From positions 124,001 to 188,000 of the forward strand of contig NZ_CANMQQ010000001.1 in NCBI RefSeq assembly GCF_947500045.1: 64,000 nucleotides of DNA, read 5' to 3'. Source of the DNA: an uncultured Ruegeria sp. Its GTDB lineage: Bacteria; Pseudomonadota; Alphaproteobacteria; Rhodobacterales; Rhodobacteraceae. Positions 1 to 8,975 of the stretch are shown one piece after another. The notes below the pieces were generated by a model. That model did no database searches. It was not told the DNA's origin and was given only the letters and a program-made list of their open reading frames with translations. Made by a program: the position numbers and the translations under genes. The number at the start of each line of letters is the position of its first letter. The stretch's first letter is position 1.

Positions 1-1
1 G

Positions 2-643
2 CAGGGCACACCGGTGTTTCTCGGCATCCAGCGTGCCGCAGGTCAGCAGATTTATAACTCGATGATCTACCTGAATGAGAAAGGCGAGCAGGAGGGCCTG
101 TATGACAAGCACCACCTGGCCCCGTTTGGAGAATATGTGCCATTGGGCGAAGTGATGGCCCGTTTCGGGATCTACGGGATGGCAGCAACAACTGGGAATG
201 GTTTTAGTGCCGGGCCGGGTGCCGCGTTGATGGACGCAGGGCCGCTTGGCAAGGCATTGCCGTTGATCTGTTACGAGGCAGTATTCACGCAGGATGTTCT
301 GGCTGCGCCAGAACGTGCGGATTTTCTTTTGCAGATTACCAATGATGCCTGGTTCGGAACACGGTCCGGCCCGTATCAGCATCTAGCTCAGGCGCAGATG
401 CGCGCAATCGAACAAGGCCTGCCTATGCTGCGTTCGGCCAATACCGGGGTGTCAGCGATGATCGACCCTGTGGGGCGTATCACCGAGTCTCTGGCTTTGG
501 GGCAGGCCGGGTTTATCGATGCTGAATTGCCACTTCCTCAGGCGCCAACGATTTATTCCCGGATCGGGGACAAGCCGGTGCTTTTCTTTCTTTTGACGCT
601 TTTCGCGCTGCTATGGCGCTACACTTGGCAGAGGCAGGCCTAA
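2..643 (+). CDS. lnt: Apolipoprotein N-acyltransferase, C-terminal part (cut by window edge)
   Basis: Lnt transfers an acyl chain from phospholipid to the N-terminal cysteine of lipoproteins in the inner membrane. The frame is open from base 2, so only the last 213 residues are present. They are the periplasmic nitrilase-like domain: the YDKHHLAPFGEYVP segment carries the catalytic Lys and the essential Glu, and LICYEAVF carries the catalytic Cys (codon at about 269). A hydrophobic segment near the end (VLFFLLTLFALLW) matches the final membrane helix of the family. It lies upstream of metK in the same direction. Family assignment is firm; the start is outside the window. Confidence 0.95.
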   Translation, partial: QGTPVFLGIQRAAGQQIYNSMIYLNEKGEQEGLYDKHHLAPFGEYVPLGEVMARFGIYGMAATTGNGFSAGPGAALMDAGPLGKALPLICYEAVFTQDVLAAPERADFLLQITNDAWFGTRSGPYQHLAQAQMRAIEQGLPMLRSANTGVSAMIDPVGRITESLALGQAGFIDAELPLPQAPTIYSRIGDKPVLFFLLTLFALLWRYTWQRQA

Positions 644-689
644 TTTCTGATTGACCCTGCAAATTTGTGGGCGTATTCGGTCGAACGCC

Positions 690-736
690 CGTCACAACGG
701 CTTCCTGGCGTGATGGGGAAATCTCAATGGAGCATT
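690..736 (+). promoter_or_regulatory. SAM/SAH riboswitch in front of metK
   Basis: The segment has the compact core of the SAM/SAH riboswitch class: stem TCAC (692-695) with GTGA (710-713), the internal ACGGCTTCCTGGC sequence, and a downstream AATGGAGCA (726-734) that contains the metK ribosome binding site. The CTTCC at 701-705 can pair with the GGAG at 729-732 to form the class's pseudoknot, so ligand binding would hide the Shine-Dalgarno sequence and repress translation. The class is known mainly from Rhodobacterales upstream of metK. The assignment rests on my memory of the consensus, which this sequence matches almost base for base in the core. Confidence 0.93.
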
Positions 737-739
737 TTC

Positions 740-1921
740 ATGTCCCGACAGAACTACATTTTTACTTCGGAATCCGTTTCCGAAGGGCACCCGGATAAGG
801 TTTGCGACCGAATTTCAGACGCCGTACTTGACGCTTTACTGCGCGAAGAACCCGAGGCACGCGTAGCGTGTGAAACTTTTGCAACGACGGACCGTGTGGT
901 CATTGGCGGCGAAGTGGGGCTATCGGATCAGGAAAAGCTCCACGATTACATGGCCCATATCGATGATATCGCACGGGCCTGCATCAAGGATATCGGGTAC
1001 GAGCAGGACAAGTTTCACCACGAAACTGTCGAAGTGACCAACCTGCTGCACGAACAGTCGGCCCATATCGCGCAGGGCGTGGATGCGGCTGGTGATAAGG
1101 ATGAAGGTGCAGGCGATCAGGGCATCATGTTTGGCTATGCCACAACTGAAACACCAGCGCTTATGCCCGCGCCGATCCAGTACTCCCACGCAATTCTTCG
1201 GCGACTGGCCGAGGTTCGCAAAAATGGCACCGAACCCGCTTTGGGCCCGGATGCGAAGTCTCAGCTGTCGGTCGTCTATCGTGATGGCAAGCCCGTCGGC
1301 GTCAGCTCGATCGTGCTGTCGACCCAGCATCTGGATGAGACGCTGACGTCGGATGATATCCGCGCCATCGTCGAGCCCTACATCCGCGAAACCCTGCCCG
1401 ACGGTTGGCTGAATGCCGAGACAGACTGGCATGTGAACCCTACTGGCAAGTTCGTCATTGGCGGGCCGGACGGCGATGCGGGTTTGACCGGGCGCAAGAT
1501 CATCGTGGATACCTACGGGGGTGCGGCGCCACATGGCGGCGGTGCATTCTCGGGGAAAGATCCGACCAAAGTGGACCGTTCGGCTGCTTATGCCGCGCGT
1601 TATCTGGCCAAGAATGTCGTTGCTGCAGGTATGGCAGAGCGGTGCACCATTCAGTTGAGCTATGCAATCGGGGTGTCCAAACCGCTGTCGATCTATGCCG
1701 ACACACACGGTACTGGCCAGATCGCAGATGCGATAATCGAAAAAGCGGTCGGTCAAGTGATGGACCTGACCCCACGCGGCATTCGAGAGCACCTGCAACT
1801 GAACAAGCCCATCTATCAGCGCACAGCAGCTTATGGCCATTTTGGACGTGAACCTGATGCGGATGGCGGTTTCAGCTGGGAACGCACAGACTTGATCGAT
1901 GCTCTGAAACGGGCGGTCTGA
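740..1921 (+). CDS. metK: S-adenosylmethionine synthase
   Basis: MetK makes S-adenosylmethionine from methionine and ATP in the cytosol. The 393-residue product shows the family signatures [16 protein letters not shown] near the N-terminus, [10 protein letters not shown], and the phosphate-binding segment [17 protein letters not shown] place the start at ATG 740, six bases after the GGAG that belongs to the riboswitch pseudoknot. The frame is open further upstream to 665, but that would translate the riboswitch, and the family begins at about [11 protein letters not shown]. Regulation is expected to be translational feedback by SAM or SAH. Confidence 0.97.
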   Translation: MSRQNYIFTSESVSEGHPDKVCDRISDAVLDALLREEPEARVACETFATTDRVVIGGEVGLSDQEKLHDYMAHIDDIARACIKDIGYEQDKFHHETVEVTNLLHEQSAHIAQGVDAAGDKDEGAGDQGIMFGYATTETPALMPAPIQYSHAILRRLAEVRKNGTEPALGPDAKSQLSVVYRDGKPVGVSSIVLSTQHLDETLTSDDIRAIVEPYIRETLPDGWLNAETDWHVNPTGKFVIGGPDGDAGLTGRKIIVDTYGGAAPHGGGAFSGKDPTKVDRSAAYAARYLAKNVVAAGMAERCTIQLSYAIGVSKPLSIYADTHGTGQIADAIIEKAVGQVMDLTPRGIREHLQLNKPIYQRTAAYGHFGREPDADGGFSWERTDLIDALKRAV

Positions 1922-1929
1922 GCGTTATT

Positions 1930-1957
1930 GAAGCAACCCCCTGATCGGGGGTGCTTC
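1930..1957 (+). terminator. Hairpin after metK (terminator-like, no T-run)
   Basis: GAAGCA (1930-1935) pairs with TGCTTC (1952-1957), and five C with five G inside (1937-1941 with 1947-1951), leaving a 5-nt loop and one bulged A. It starts 9 nt after the metK stop. No T-run follows, so it may be an RNA-stabilising 3' end rather than a classical intrinsic terminator. A second perfect hairpin, GTGGGGG with CCCCCAC, follows at 1983-2000. Confidence 0.45.
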
Positions 1958-2044
1958 ATCTGGCACGAATAACTCTAAGGGTGTGGGGGATGGCCCCCAC
2001 CTCGACCCTTGCCAGAGGCTGGACGTCACAGTATGGGCACGGGC

Positions 2045-2755
2045 ATGAGTAACCAAACCCCACAACGCCCCCGCAGGAACTTTTATGGCCGCTTCAAGGG
2101 CAAGGCCCTGAAGCCCAGCCAAAAAACCTACCTGTCGGAAGATCTTGCTGCTCTTTCTCCCGGCGCGGTGGATTGGGACGTAAATCCCGAGCGTACGGAT
2201 CTGGATCTTCGTTCCCTGTTTGGTGACAAGCCGGTTTGGCTTGAAGTCGGGTTTGGCGGTGGTGAGCATCTGGTGCATCAGGCGCAGCAGAATCCGGATA
2301 TCGGCATCATCGGGGCTGAACCTTATATCAATGGCGTTGCCATGCTCTTGGGTAAAATCCGTCGTGCAGGGATCGAGAATCTTGCGGTACATCCCGGCGA
2401 TGCGCGCGACCTGTTCGATGTCCTGCCCGCGGCCAGCATCTCGCGTGCGTTCCTGTTGTATCCTGACCCATGGCCAAAAACCCGTCATCACCGCCGTCGG
2501 TTTGTTACGCCCGAACATCTCGAACCATTGGCGCGCGCTTTGAAACCGGGGTCGATTTTCCGCGTTGCGACGGACATACCCGACTATGTGCGACAAACCC
2601 TCGAAGAAGTACCACGCGCCGGTTTTGAGTGGTTGGCCGAGCGGCCCGCCGACTGGCAAGAGCCGTGGGACGACTGGATTTCCACCCGTTACGAACAAAA
2701 GGCTCTGCGCGAAGGGCGCACGCCGCATTACCTGACCTTCCGCCGCAAGGGCTGA
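2045..2755 (+). CDS. trmB: tRNA (guanine-N7-)-methyltransferase
   Basis: TrmB methylates G46 of tRNA with SAM as donor. The 236-residue product has the class I methyltransferase glycine loop [11 protein letters not shown] (residues about 60-70), the [14 protein letters not shown] segment typical of TrmB, and the C-terminal [16 protein letters not shown] 2045 is chosen because the family usually begins [15 protein letters not shown]; earlier in-frame starts at 2009 (TTG) and 2033 (ATG) are possible. It follows metK, a logical pairing of SAM maker and SAM user, but two hairpins lie between them. Confidence 0.93.
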   Translation: MSNQTPQRPRRNFYGRFKGKALKPSQKTYLSEDLAALSPGAVDWDVNPERTDLDLRSLFGDKPVWLEVGFGGGEHLVHQAQQNPDIGIIGAEPYINGVAMLLGKIRRAGIENLAVHPGDARDLFDVLPAASISRAFLLYPDPWPKTRHHRRRFVTPEHLEPLARALKPGSIFRVATDIPDYVRQTLEEVPRAGFEWLAERPADWQEPWDDWISTRYEQKALREGRTPHYLTFRRKG

Positions 2756-2823
2756 TTGCCGCTGGACCAACCGGCCCCAATTCGCTAATCCGCCTTGAAC
2801 TGATAGCGAAAACAGGAGCCCCC

Positions 2824-4182
2824 ATGTCCGGACACGGCACGCCCATCCCGATGACGTCGCAACCATGTGGCCCGCTGACCGGCACGGCAGAGGTGCCCGG
2901 CGACAAGTCGATCTCGCACCGGTCGCTGATCCTGGGTGCGATGGCTGTAGGCGAAACCAGGATTTCGGGCTTGCTTGAAGGTGAGGATGTTATCGATACA
3001 GCCAAGGCAATGCGTGCTTTCGGGGCCGAGGTCACGGATCATGGCGGCGGAGAATGGTCTGTGCATGGTGTCGGCGTCGGAGGTTTTGCTGAGCCCGATC
3101 AGGTGATCGACTGCGGCAATTCTGGCACCGGTGTGCGCCTGATCATGGGTGCGATGGCCACCTCGCCGATTACAGCAACATTCACAGGCGATGCCAGTCT
3201 GAACAAACGGCCGATGGCGCGGGTTACAGACCCTCTGGCCTTGTTCGGCACGCAATCTGTGGGCCGTGATGGCGGGCGTTTGCCGATGACAATCGTTGGT
3301 GCGGCTGATCCGGTGCCTGTGCGCTATGAGGTTCCAGTGCCCTCGGCGCAGGTAAAGTCTGCTGTGCTGTTGGCCGGGCTGAACGCACCTGGCAAGACGG
3401 TTGTGATTGAGAAAGAGGCCACCCGAGACCATTCCGAGCGGATGCTGGCCGGTTTTGGTGCGGAGATCACGGTTGAAGATACCGATGAAGGCCGGGTGAT
3501 CACTCTGACCGGGCGCCCCGAGCTGAAACCACAGATCATTGCCGTGCCGCGCGATCCGTCCAGCGCAGCATTTCCGGTTTGCGCCGCGCTGATTACCCCG
3601 GGATCAGACGTTTTGATACCGGGCATCGGATTGAACCCAACTCGTGCCGGCCTGTTCGCGACGCTACGCGAGATGGGCGCAGACCTGACATATGAGAACG
3701 AGCGCGAAGAGGGCGGCGAGCCGGTCGCCGATCTGCGCGCTAAGTATTCGCCCAACATGAAGGGGATCAAAGTACCGCCAGAACGTGCAGCCTCGATGAT
3801 TGATGAATACCCGGTGTTGTCCGTTGTGGCCGCCAATGCCACCGGCACAACCATGATGGGCGGCGTCAAAGAGCTGCGTGTCAAGGAAAGCGACCGGATC
3901 GATGCGATGGCCCGTGGCCTGCGCGCTAACGGCGTGACTGTCGATGAGGGCGATGACTGGTGGTCGGTCGAAGGCCTCGGCATTGGTGGCGTGGCAGGCG
4001 GTGGCACTTGCGAGAGTTTCCTCGATCACCGTATCGCCATGTCTTTCATGGTTATGGGAATGGGGGCGAAAAAAGCGGTTTCTGTCGATGATGGCGGTCC
4101 TATCGCCACATCCTTCCCGATCTTTGAGCCGCTTATGACCAGGTTGGGTGCTAAGCTCCTTCGCAACAACCGGCTAGTCTGA
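2824..4182 (+). CDS. aroA: 3-phosphoshikimate 1-carboxyvinyltransferase (EPSP synthase)
   Basis: AroA condenses shikimate 3-phosphate with phosphoenolpyruvate in the shikimate pathway. The 452-residue product shows [15 protein letters not shown] near the N-terminus, the [11 protein letters not shown] loop, the RDPSSAAFP segment, and [15 protein letters not shown] near the C-terminus. Ala rather than Gly at the LIMGAMA position suggests a class II, Agrobacterium CP4-like enzyme, but this is inferred. ATG 2824 follows CAGGAGCCCCC, a good ribosome binding site. The stop overlaps the cmk start by one base (TGATG), so the two genes are probably translationally coupled. Confidence 0.97.
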   Translation: MSGHGTPIPMTSQPCGPLTGTAEVPGDKSISHRSLILGAMAVGETRISGLLEGEDVIDTAKAMRAFGAEVTDHGGGEWSVHGVGVGGFAEPDQVIDCGNSGTGVRLIMGAMATSPITATFTGDASLNKRPMARVTDPLALFGTQSVGRDGGRLPMTIVGAADPVPVRYEVPVPSAQVKSAVLLAGLNAPGKTVVIEKEATRDHSERMLAGFGAEITVEDTDEGRVITLTGRPELKPQIIAVPRDPSSAAFPVCAALITPGSDVLIPGIGLNPTRAGLFATLREMGADLTYENEREEGGEPVADLRAKYSPNMKGIKVPPERAASMIDEYPVLSVVAANATGTTMMGGVKELRVKESDRIDAMARGLRANGVTVDEGDDWWSVEGLGIGGVAGGGTCESFLDHRIAMSFMVMGMGAKKAVSVDDGGPIATSFPIFEPLMTRLGAKLLRNNRLV

Positions 4183-4805
4183 TGCTCGAGCAGGGGTATA
4201 CGATCGCGATCGACGGCCCTGCTGCGGCAGGAAAGGGGACAATCTCGAAGGCGGTCGCCACGCATTTTGGGTTTGCCCATTTGGATACTGGATTGTTGTA
4301 CCGCGCCGTCGGGCGCCGAGTGCTGCAAGGAGAAGAAGCTGTTTCTGCGGCGCAATCGCTAACCGCAGACGAGTTAGAGCCGGGCGATCTGCGCACGGCA
4401 GAGATCGCACAGGCTGCCTCGAAAGTTGCCGTTATCCCGGAAGTTCGCAGCGCGCTGCTTGATTTCCAGCGTGCATTTGCCCGACGTGCTGGAGGCGCTG
4501 TTCTGGACGGGCGCGACATCGGGACCGTGATTTGCCCGAATGCTGACGTCAAACTGTTTGTCACCGCCAGCCCCGAAGTTCGGGCGGAACGGCGGTATCT
4601 GGAGCTTGCAGCCAAGGGTACAGAAATCTCGCGCGATCAGGTTCTGGCGGATGTCAAAGAACGCGACGCACGCGATGCCGAACGCAGCACCGCGCCAATG
4701 AAGCCCGCCGATAATGCCGTTTTGCTAGACACCTCAGACCTGAGCATCGATGCCGCACTGGCGCGCGCGATTGAAATCGTCGAACAGAACCTGCCCGGGG
4801 CATAA
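4182..4805 (+). CDS. cmk: (d)CMP kinase
   Basis: Cmk phosphorylates CMP and dCMP to the diphosphates. The 207-residue product begins with the P-loop [12 protein letters not shown] and contains the [11 protein letters not shown] segment and [12 protein letters not shown], all typical of the family. The start overlaps the aroA stop by one base. The aroA-cmk pair is common in alphaproteobacteria and is often followed by rpsA; here about 1.9 kb with three small genes separates cmk from rpsA. Confidence 0.96.
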   Translation: MLEQGYTIAIDGPAAAGKGTISKAVATHFGFAHLDTGLLYRAVGRRVLQGEEAVSAAQSLTADELEPGDLRTAEIAQAASKVAVIPEVRSALLDFQRAFARRAGGAVLDGRDIGTVICPNADVKLFVTASPEVRAERRYLELAAKGTEISRDQVLADVKERDARDAERSTAPMKPADNAVLLDTSDLSIDAALARAIEIVEQNLPGA

Positions 4806-4832
4806 GCGCCGCGGGCAAGCTGGGACTGCGAG

Positions 4833-5309
4833 TTACAGCTCGCCGACTGCAACGCTTTTGATGTTGGTCCACTGGTCATCTGCGGTTTTTGCAGTACCGG
4901 AGGCATCTTTCAAGAAAGCGGCGCGGGTTTCGGCGTTCAGGAACAAAAACAACCGTCCATCTGCAACCAGATATTGATCCGGATCACCGTCAAACTTTTT
5001 GCCGACCGAAACACCGAATGAGCAATATCCGCCGTGTTGAGGCAAGTAGGCCGCTGGGTTGGCCTCGAACGCTTCGAGGTTTGCTGCGCTGGTGAAATAG
5101 TAGGACGCGCCGTCATAGGTTGCTGTGTGAGTGGCAAAACCTTCGACGGGATTGCCGTTGTTCACCAATGCCACTAGATCGACACCATGTACCGCCAACG
5201 GAGCCCCGGCAGCAGAGATGCCTTTTGAGACATTGATTTCGTCTGCCGCAAACGCAGGGGCTGCAAGGGCCAATGTCATGGCAAGGGCGGTTAGTGTTAT
5301 AGATTTCAT
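4833..5309 (-). CDS. Secreted YHS-domain protein
   Basis: The 158-residue product starts with a clear signal peptide (MKSITLTALAMTLALAAPA, cleavage near AFA-ADE). The mature part has the YHS-domain features VHGVDLVALV, a DGASYYFTSAANLEAF segment and PAAYLPQHGGYCSFG with a single Cys. YHS domains are linked to metal binding, but the ligand and role of this stand-alone periplasmic type are not established. The start at 5309 follows AAGGAAA; a longer start at 5336 would put nine residues before the signal peptide. It is divergent from the next gene and converges on cmk. Confidence 0.85.
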   Translation of the reverse strand: MKSITLTALAMTLALAAPAFAADEINVSKGISAAGAPLAVHGVDLVALVNNGNPVEGFATHTATYDGASYYFTSAANLEAFEANPAAYLPQHGGYCSFGVSVGKKFDGDPDQYLVADGRLFLFLNAETRAAFLKDASGTAKTADDQWTNIKSVAVGEL

Positions 5310-5527
5310 CTGAATTTTCCTTTCGTGTTGGATCATGGCCGCCTTGATCGTCGACCGATATACGGAAGCTAGGGAGAGCTTCCTGAACGTGTAATCGCCG
5401 ATAGATCGGAAAATATTGCAGATCGTACAAAGCCCTGCATGATGTGCGAATATCGTTCACGAGGCTTTGTTTGGTTCGTCAGCGGGGAACACCTTATGGT
5501 CGATGGCATATCTGCAGGAGTGGCCAC

Positions 5528-6064
5528 ATGATCCGATTAACCCTGTTTCTGTTCTTCGCGGCCACTAGCCTGGTTGCTCAGGAAGCCGAAACTCCGCAAC
5601 CGGACGCGGAACCTTCGATGACCTACGAACGTTTGGGCAAAATCCTGTTTGCGCTTGATCCCGAGGCGCAACCGCATGGACCCGGGTTTGAACTGACAAT
5701 TTCGGACGTGCGTGTATTTGTTGTTACCGACACGAATGCCGACCGGATGCGAGTAATGGTTCCAATACGCAGCGCAGCGGGGCTTACCCCGGACGATTTA
5801 CAGCGGATGATGCAGGCCAATTTCGACACCGCTTTGGATGCCCGCTATGCAATTGCAAATGGAACGCTTTGGGCTGCATTCCTTCATCCGCTTTCGTTGT
5901 TGGAAAGGGATCAATTGATCTCTGGTGTGGCGCAGACGGTGAATATCGCCAAGACCTATGGAACGCTCTATTCCAGTGGTGGTGCTCAGTTTGGTGGGGG
6001 TGATAGTGGCGATCTGCAGCAGGAGTTATTCGAGGAACTGTTGAAAAAGGGCGAGGAAATCTGA
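5528..6064 (+). CDS. Conserved secreted protein, YbjN-like fold suspected
   Basis: The 178-residue product has a signal peptide (MIRLTLFLFFAATSLVAQ) and a mature domain with alternating strands and helices but no cysteines. The middle (MTYERLGKILFALDP ... VRVMVPI ... DDLQRMMQANFDTALDARYAI) resembles secretion-chaperone or YbjN-like folds; that is an impression, not a firm match. It ends in a Gly-rich stretch and an acidic tail. ATG 5528 follows GCAGGAGTGGCCAC. A perfect 8-bp inverted repeat (ACAAAGCC 5427-5434, GGCTTTGT 5463-5470) lies in the divergent region upstream. Confidence 0.7.
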   Translation: MIRLTLFLFFAATSLVAQEAETPQPDAEPSMTYERLGKILFALDPEAQPHGPGFELTISDVRVFVVTDTNADRMRVMVPIRSAAGLTPDDLQRMMQANFDTALDARYAIANGTLWAAFLHPLSLLERDQLISGVAQTVNIAKTYGTLYSSGGAQFGGGDSGDLQQELFEELLKKGEEI

Positions 6065-6109
6065 TTTTCTCGCAATCGTGGTCAAAGAACGTCTTGCTAT
6101 CCACAAAAT

Positions 6110-6127
6110 GTTATATGATATCGTAAC
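6110..6127 (+). promoter_or_regulatory. Zur-like palindrome upstream of the DUF6525 gene
   Basis: GTTATATGATATCGTAAC has GTTA and TAAC at its ends around an AT-rich core and looks like the zinc-uptake-regulator operators of proteobacteria (GTTATATTATAAC type). It lies 27 nt before the likely start of the DUF6525 gene, where a repressor would cover the promoter. The match is by eye; the inner positions are not fully symmetrical. Confidence 0.38.
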
Positions 6128-6153
6128 GTGAAATGGAGAGTTGGAGATATTGC

Positions 6154-6504
6154 GTGTCTACAGGTCGTGTTTTGAAAATCGGCGTGGTTCCTGCTTCTAC
6201 TGGCAAAGTGCGTAATTGCAGGTCAGGCCGGAATTTGCGGACCAACCTTAAGCGACGCAAGCGTCAAGGCTCTCCGATGCGGGATTATGACGCGCTGCCG
6301 CAAGGTCTTAGGCGATGGCTGGCGTCGGCCTGTTTGCCGTGGAGCCCGGCCTCGGCGCTCAAAATCTGGGAACAAGCGGGTGGCTCAGTAGACCCAGCGG
6401 CGGCTGTCCTCAGACTTGACGAAGTCGAGCGTTCGATGTTGCGGCAAGATGCGGTGATCTGGAAGACACTGGGTGAGCAACCTCGCGCTGATCCAGTCGC
6501 ATAG
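6154..6504 (+). CDS. DUF6525 family protein
   Basis: The 116-residue product has a very basic N-terminal part (NLRTNLKRRKRQGSPM) followed by RDYDALPQGLRRWLASA and LPWSPASALKIWEQAG, which I recognise as the DUF6525 pattern of Rhodobacterales. The function is unknown; the basic arm suggests contact with nucleic acid or ribosome. GTG 6154 is preceded by TTGGAG at good distance; ATG 6133 and GTG 6208 are alternatives, and the family often starts closer to the basic stretch. A Zur-like palindrome lies just upstream. Confidence 0.7.
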   Translation: MSTGRVLKIGVVPASTGKVRNCRSGRNLRTNLKRRKRQGSPMRDYDALPQGLRRWLASACLPWSPASALKIWEQAGGSVDPAAAVLRLDEVERSMLRQDAVIWKTLGEQPRADPVA

Positions 6505-6527
6505 GCCAGCGTTTATGGGCTTTTCCC

Positions 6528-6556
6528 TTGCACAAGGTTTGAAATCCGCATATATG
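6528..6556 (+). promoter_or_regulatory. Candidate rpsA promoter
   Basis: TTGCAC (6528-6533) and TATATG (6551-6556) are separated by exactly 17 nt. This would start transcription near 6563 and give rpsA an untranslated leader of about 180 nt. The boxes are imperfect, so the call is tentative. Confidence 0.38.
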
Positions 6557-6604
6557 CGCGCTGTCTGAATAAGGGCGGTCAACGTCCGGATGACGTATCT
6601 GAGC

Positions 6605-6634
6605 AGGGCCGGGTTACCTCGGCCCTTTGTGTTT
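6605..6634 (+). terminator. Terminator-like hairpin in the rpsA leader
   Basis: AGGGCCG (6605-6611) pairs with CGGCCCT (6620-6626), with two more possible pairs inside, and is followed by TTTGTGTTTGTG. It lies between the candidate promoter at 6528 and the rpsA start, so it may act as an attenuator; or it may end a transcript from the DUF6525 gene. Confidence 0.45.
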
Positions 6635-6740
6635 GTGTAGTCAGATGCGCCCCGGGTCACGCCCGAAGACGTCATGAAACAAGACCGGCGGAGACAACCG
6701 CTCGGCCAGTAAAAACGTATGTAAAGGAAAACACTGCCAG

Positions 6741-8417
6741 ATGGCTGATACAACCATGGAGGAATTCGAAGCCCTCCTGAACGAAAGCTTCGAAATGGAC
6801 ACGCCCGAAGAGGGTTCTGTTGTCAAAGGCAAGGTTCTCGCAATTGAAGCGGGCCAGGCCATCATCGACGTCGGCTACAAAATGGAAGGCCGCGTTGATC
6901 TGAAAGAATTCGCGAATCCCGGCGAAGCTCCTGAAATCGCTGTTGGTGACGAGGTAGAAGTTTACCTGCGCGCCGCAGAGAACGCCCGTGGCGAAGCCGT
7001 CATCTCACGCGAGATGGCCCGCCGTGAAGAGGCATGGGACCGTCTGGAAAAAGCATACGCAGACGACCAGCGCGTCGAAGGTGCAATCTTTGGCCGCGTC
7101 AAAGGTGGCTTCACCGTCGATCTGGGTGGCGCAGTTGCGTTCCTGCCCGGCTCGCAGGTTGATGTACGCCCCGTGCGCGACGCTGGCCCGCTGATGGGTC
7201 TGAAGCAGCCGTTCCAGATTCTGAAAATGGACCGCCGCCGTGGCAACATCGTTGTCTCGCGTCGTGCAATCCTGGAAGAATCACGTGCCGAACAGCGCGC
7301 CGAAGTCATCGGCAACCTGACCGAAGGTCAGACCGTCGAAGGCGTGGTCAAGAACATCACCGAATACGGTGCGTTTGTTGACCTGGGCGGTGTTGACGGC
7401 CTGCTGCACGTCACCGACATGGCATGGCGCCGTGTGAACCACCCATCCGAGATCCTGACGATCGGTGAGACCATCAACGTTCAGGTCATCAAGATCAACA
7501 AGGAAACCCACCGCATCAGCCTGGGCATGAAGCAGTTGCAGGAAGATCCGTGGGATCTGGTTGCTGCGAAATACCCGCTCAGCTCTGTCCATCAGGGTCG
7601 CGTCACCAACATCACCGACTACGGCGCGTTCGTCGAGCTGGAAGCCGGTGTCGAAGGTCTGGTGCACGTATCCGAGATGTCCTGGACCAAGAAAAACGTC
7701 CACCCCGGCAAAATCGTTTCGACCAGCCAGGAAGTCGACGTCATGGTTCTGGAAATCGACAGCGCCAAGCGTCGCGTGTCTCTGGGCCTGAAGCAGACCA
7801 TGCGCAACCCATGGGAAGTGTTTGCAGAAACACACCCCGAGGGCACCGAGGTCGAAGGCGAAGTCAAGAACATCACCGAGTTTGGTCTGTTCATTGGCCT
7901 CGAAGGCGACATCGACGGCATGGTTCACCTGTCCGACCTGTCTTGGGACGAGCGTGGCGAAGACGCCATCCAGAGCTACCACAAAAACGACGTGGTGCAG
8001 GCTGTCGTCTCGGAAGTGGATGTCGAGAAAGAGCGTATCTCGCTGTCGATCAAAGCCTTGGGCGGTGACAAGTTCGCCGAAGCCGTGGGCGGCGTGAAGC
8101 GTGGCTCGATCATCACCGTTGAAGTGACTGCGATCGAAGATGGCGGCATCGAAGTGGTGTATGAGGGTATGAAGTCCTTTATCCGCCGCTCCGACCTGTC
8201 GCGTGACCGTGCCGAACAGCGCCCTGAGCGTTTCTCGGTCGGCAATAAGGTCGACGTCCGTGTCACCAATGTCGACAGCAAGACCCGCCGTCTGGGCCTG
8301 TCGATCAAGGCACGCGAAATCGCCGAAGAGAAAGAGGCCGTGGAACAGTACGGTTCGTCGGACTCGGGTGCATCGCTGGGCGATATCCTGGGTGCAGCGC
8401 TGAAGTCGGGCGACTGA
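6741..8417 (+). CDS. rpsA: 30S ribosomal protein S1
   Basis: S1 helps the ribosome bind and unfold mRNA. The 558-residue product has six S1 RNA-binding repeats; repeats 3 to 5 are clearest, with motifs such as VKNITEYGAFVDLGG-VDGLLHV, VTNITDYGAFVELEAGVEGLVHV and VKNITEFGLFIGLEGDIDGMVHL. The length matches the family. ATG 6741 follows GTAAAGGAAAACACTGCCAG. It has its own long leader with a hairpin and ends in a strong intrinsic terminator. S1 represses its own translation in E. coli; similar control here is inference. Confidence 0.98.
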   Translation: MADTTMEEFEALLNESFEMDTPEEGSVVKGKVLAIEAGQAIIDVGYKMEGRVDLKEFANPGEAPEIAVGDEVEVYLRAAENARGEAVISREMARREEAWDRLEKAYADDQRVEGAIFGRVKGGFTVDLGGAVAFLPGSQVDVRPVRDAGPLMGLKQPFQILKMDRRRGNIVVSRRAILEESRAEQRAEVIGNLTEGQTVEGVVKNITEYGAFVDLGGVDGLLHVTDMAWRRVNHPSEILTIGETINVQVIKINKETHRISLGMKQLQEDPWDLVAAKYPLSSVHQGRVTNITDYGAFVELEAGVEGLVHVSEMSWTKKNVHPGKIVSTSQEVDVMVLEIDSAKRRVSLGLKQTMRNPWEVFAETHPEGTEVEGEVKNITEFGLFIGLEGDIDGMVHLSDLSWDERGEDAIQSYHKNDVVQAVVSEVDVEKERISLSIKALGGDKFAEAVGGVKRGSIITVEVTAIEDGGIEVVYEGMKSFIRRSDLSRDRAEQRPERFSVGNKVDVRVTNVDSKTRRLGLSIKAREIAEEKEAVEQYGSSDSGASLGDILGAALKSGD

Positions 8418-8445
8418 TCTAAGGCGACAGTCTGAACAAGAATTT

Positions 8446-8476
8446 CGGCCCCGCGCACCCGCGCGGGGCCGTTTTT
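8446..8476 (+). terminator. Strong intrinsic terminator of rpsA
   Basis: An 11-bp perfect GC-rich stem, CGGCCCCGCGC (8446-8456) with GCGCGGGGCCG (8461-8471), has a 4-nt loop and is followed by TTTTT. It lies 28 nt after the rpsA stop. Confidence 0.92.
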
Positions 8477-8687
8477 GTTGCGAATCAATATCTTCCAAAT
8501 AGTCGGCTTAATTCGTCTATCGTTCGCGCATGAAGTGTGGAAAACCGGTCTGCAGGCAAAAATTCGCGTGAGATTGCCCTAAAATGCCACCTTTGATCGC
8601 AGAGTATGCGTTCCCCCGATCCGGGTTTTTTCCTATACTGTCAGAACAATAGGCTTGTCACATCGTCCGCCTGGGAGGGTATTGCGA

Positions 8688-8972
8688 ATGATCCGTTCAG
8701 AACTGATTCAAAAAATTGCCGACGAAAACCCGCATCTCTATCAACGCGACGTCGAGCGGATCGTGAATACCGTCTTCGAAGAAGTCACCGACGCGATGGC
8801 ACGCGGCGACCGTGTGGAACTGCGCGGGTTTGGCGCGTTTTCCGTGAAGAAGCGCGATGCCCGTGTGGGTCGCAATCCCCGCACTGGCGAGACCGTACAG
8901 GTCGAGGAAAAATGTGTTCCGTTTTTTAAGACTGGCAAGTTGCTAAGGGACCGTTTGAACGGTAAAGCGTAA
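8688..8972 (+). CDS. ihfB: Integration host factor subunit beta
   Basis: IHF-beta pairs with IHF-alpha and bends DNA sharply at specific sites. The 94-residue product begins [17 protein letters not shown] and contains the DNA-binding arm [20 protein letters not shown], with the Pro that intercalates into DNA. Length and sequence match IHF-beta rather than HU. ATG 8688 follows GGGAGGGTATTGCGA. The 270 nt before it hold the rpsA terminator and a TATACT box at 8634-8639 without an obvious -35. LapA follows after 3 nt, so they form an operon. Confidence 0.96.
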   Translation: MIRSELIQKIADENPHLYQRDVERIVNTVFEEVTDAMARGDRVELRGFGAFSVKKRDARVGRNPRTGETVQVEEKCVPFFKTGKLLRDRLNGKA

Positions 8973-8975
8973 CCC

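Noticed and set aside
665..739. Upstream extension of the metK frame
   Set aside because: It would translate the riboswitch; the ribosome site and family start support ATG 740.
920..1840. Long open frame on the minus strand inside metK (306 codons)
   Set aside because: Antisense shadow of a high-GC gene; no recognisable domain and fully inside metK.
7281..8498. 405-codon minus-strand frame across rpsA
   Set aside because: Mirror of the S1 repeats; repetitive composition without family features.
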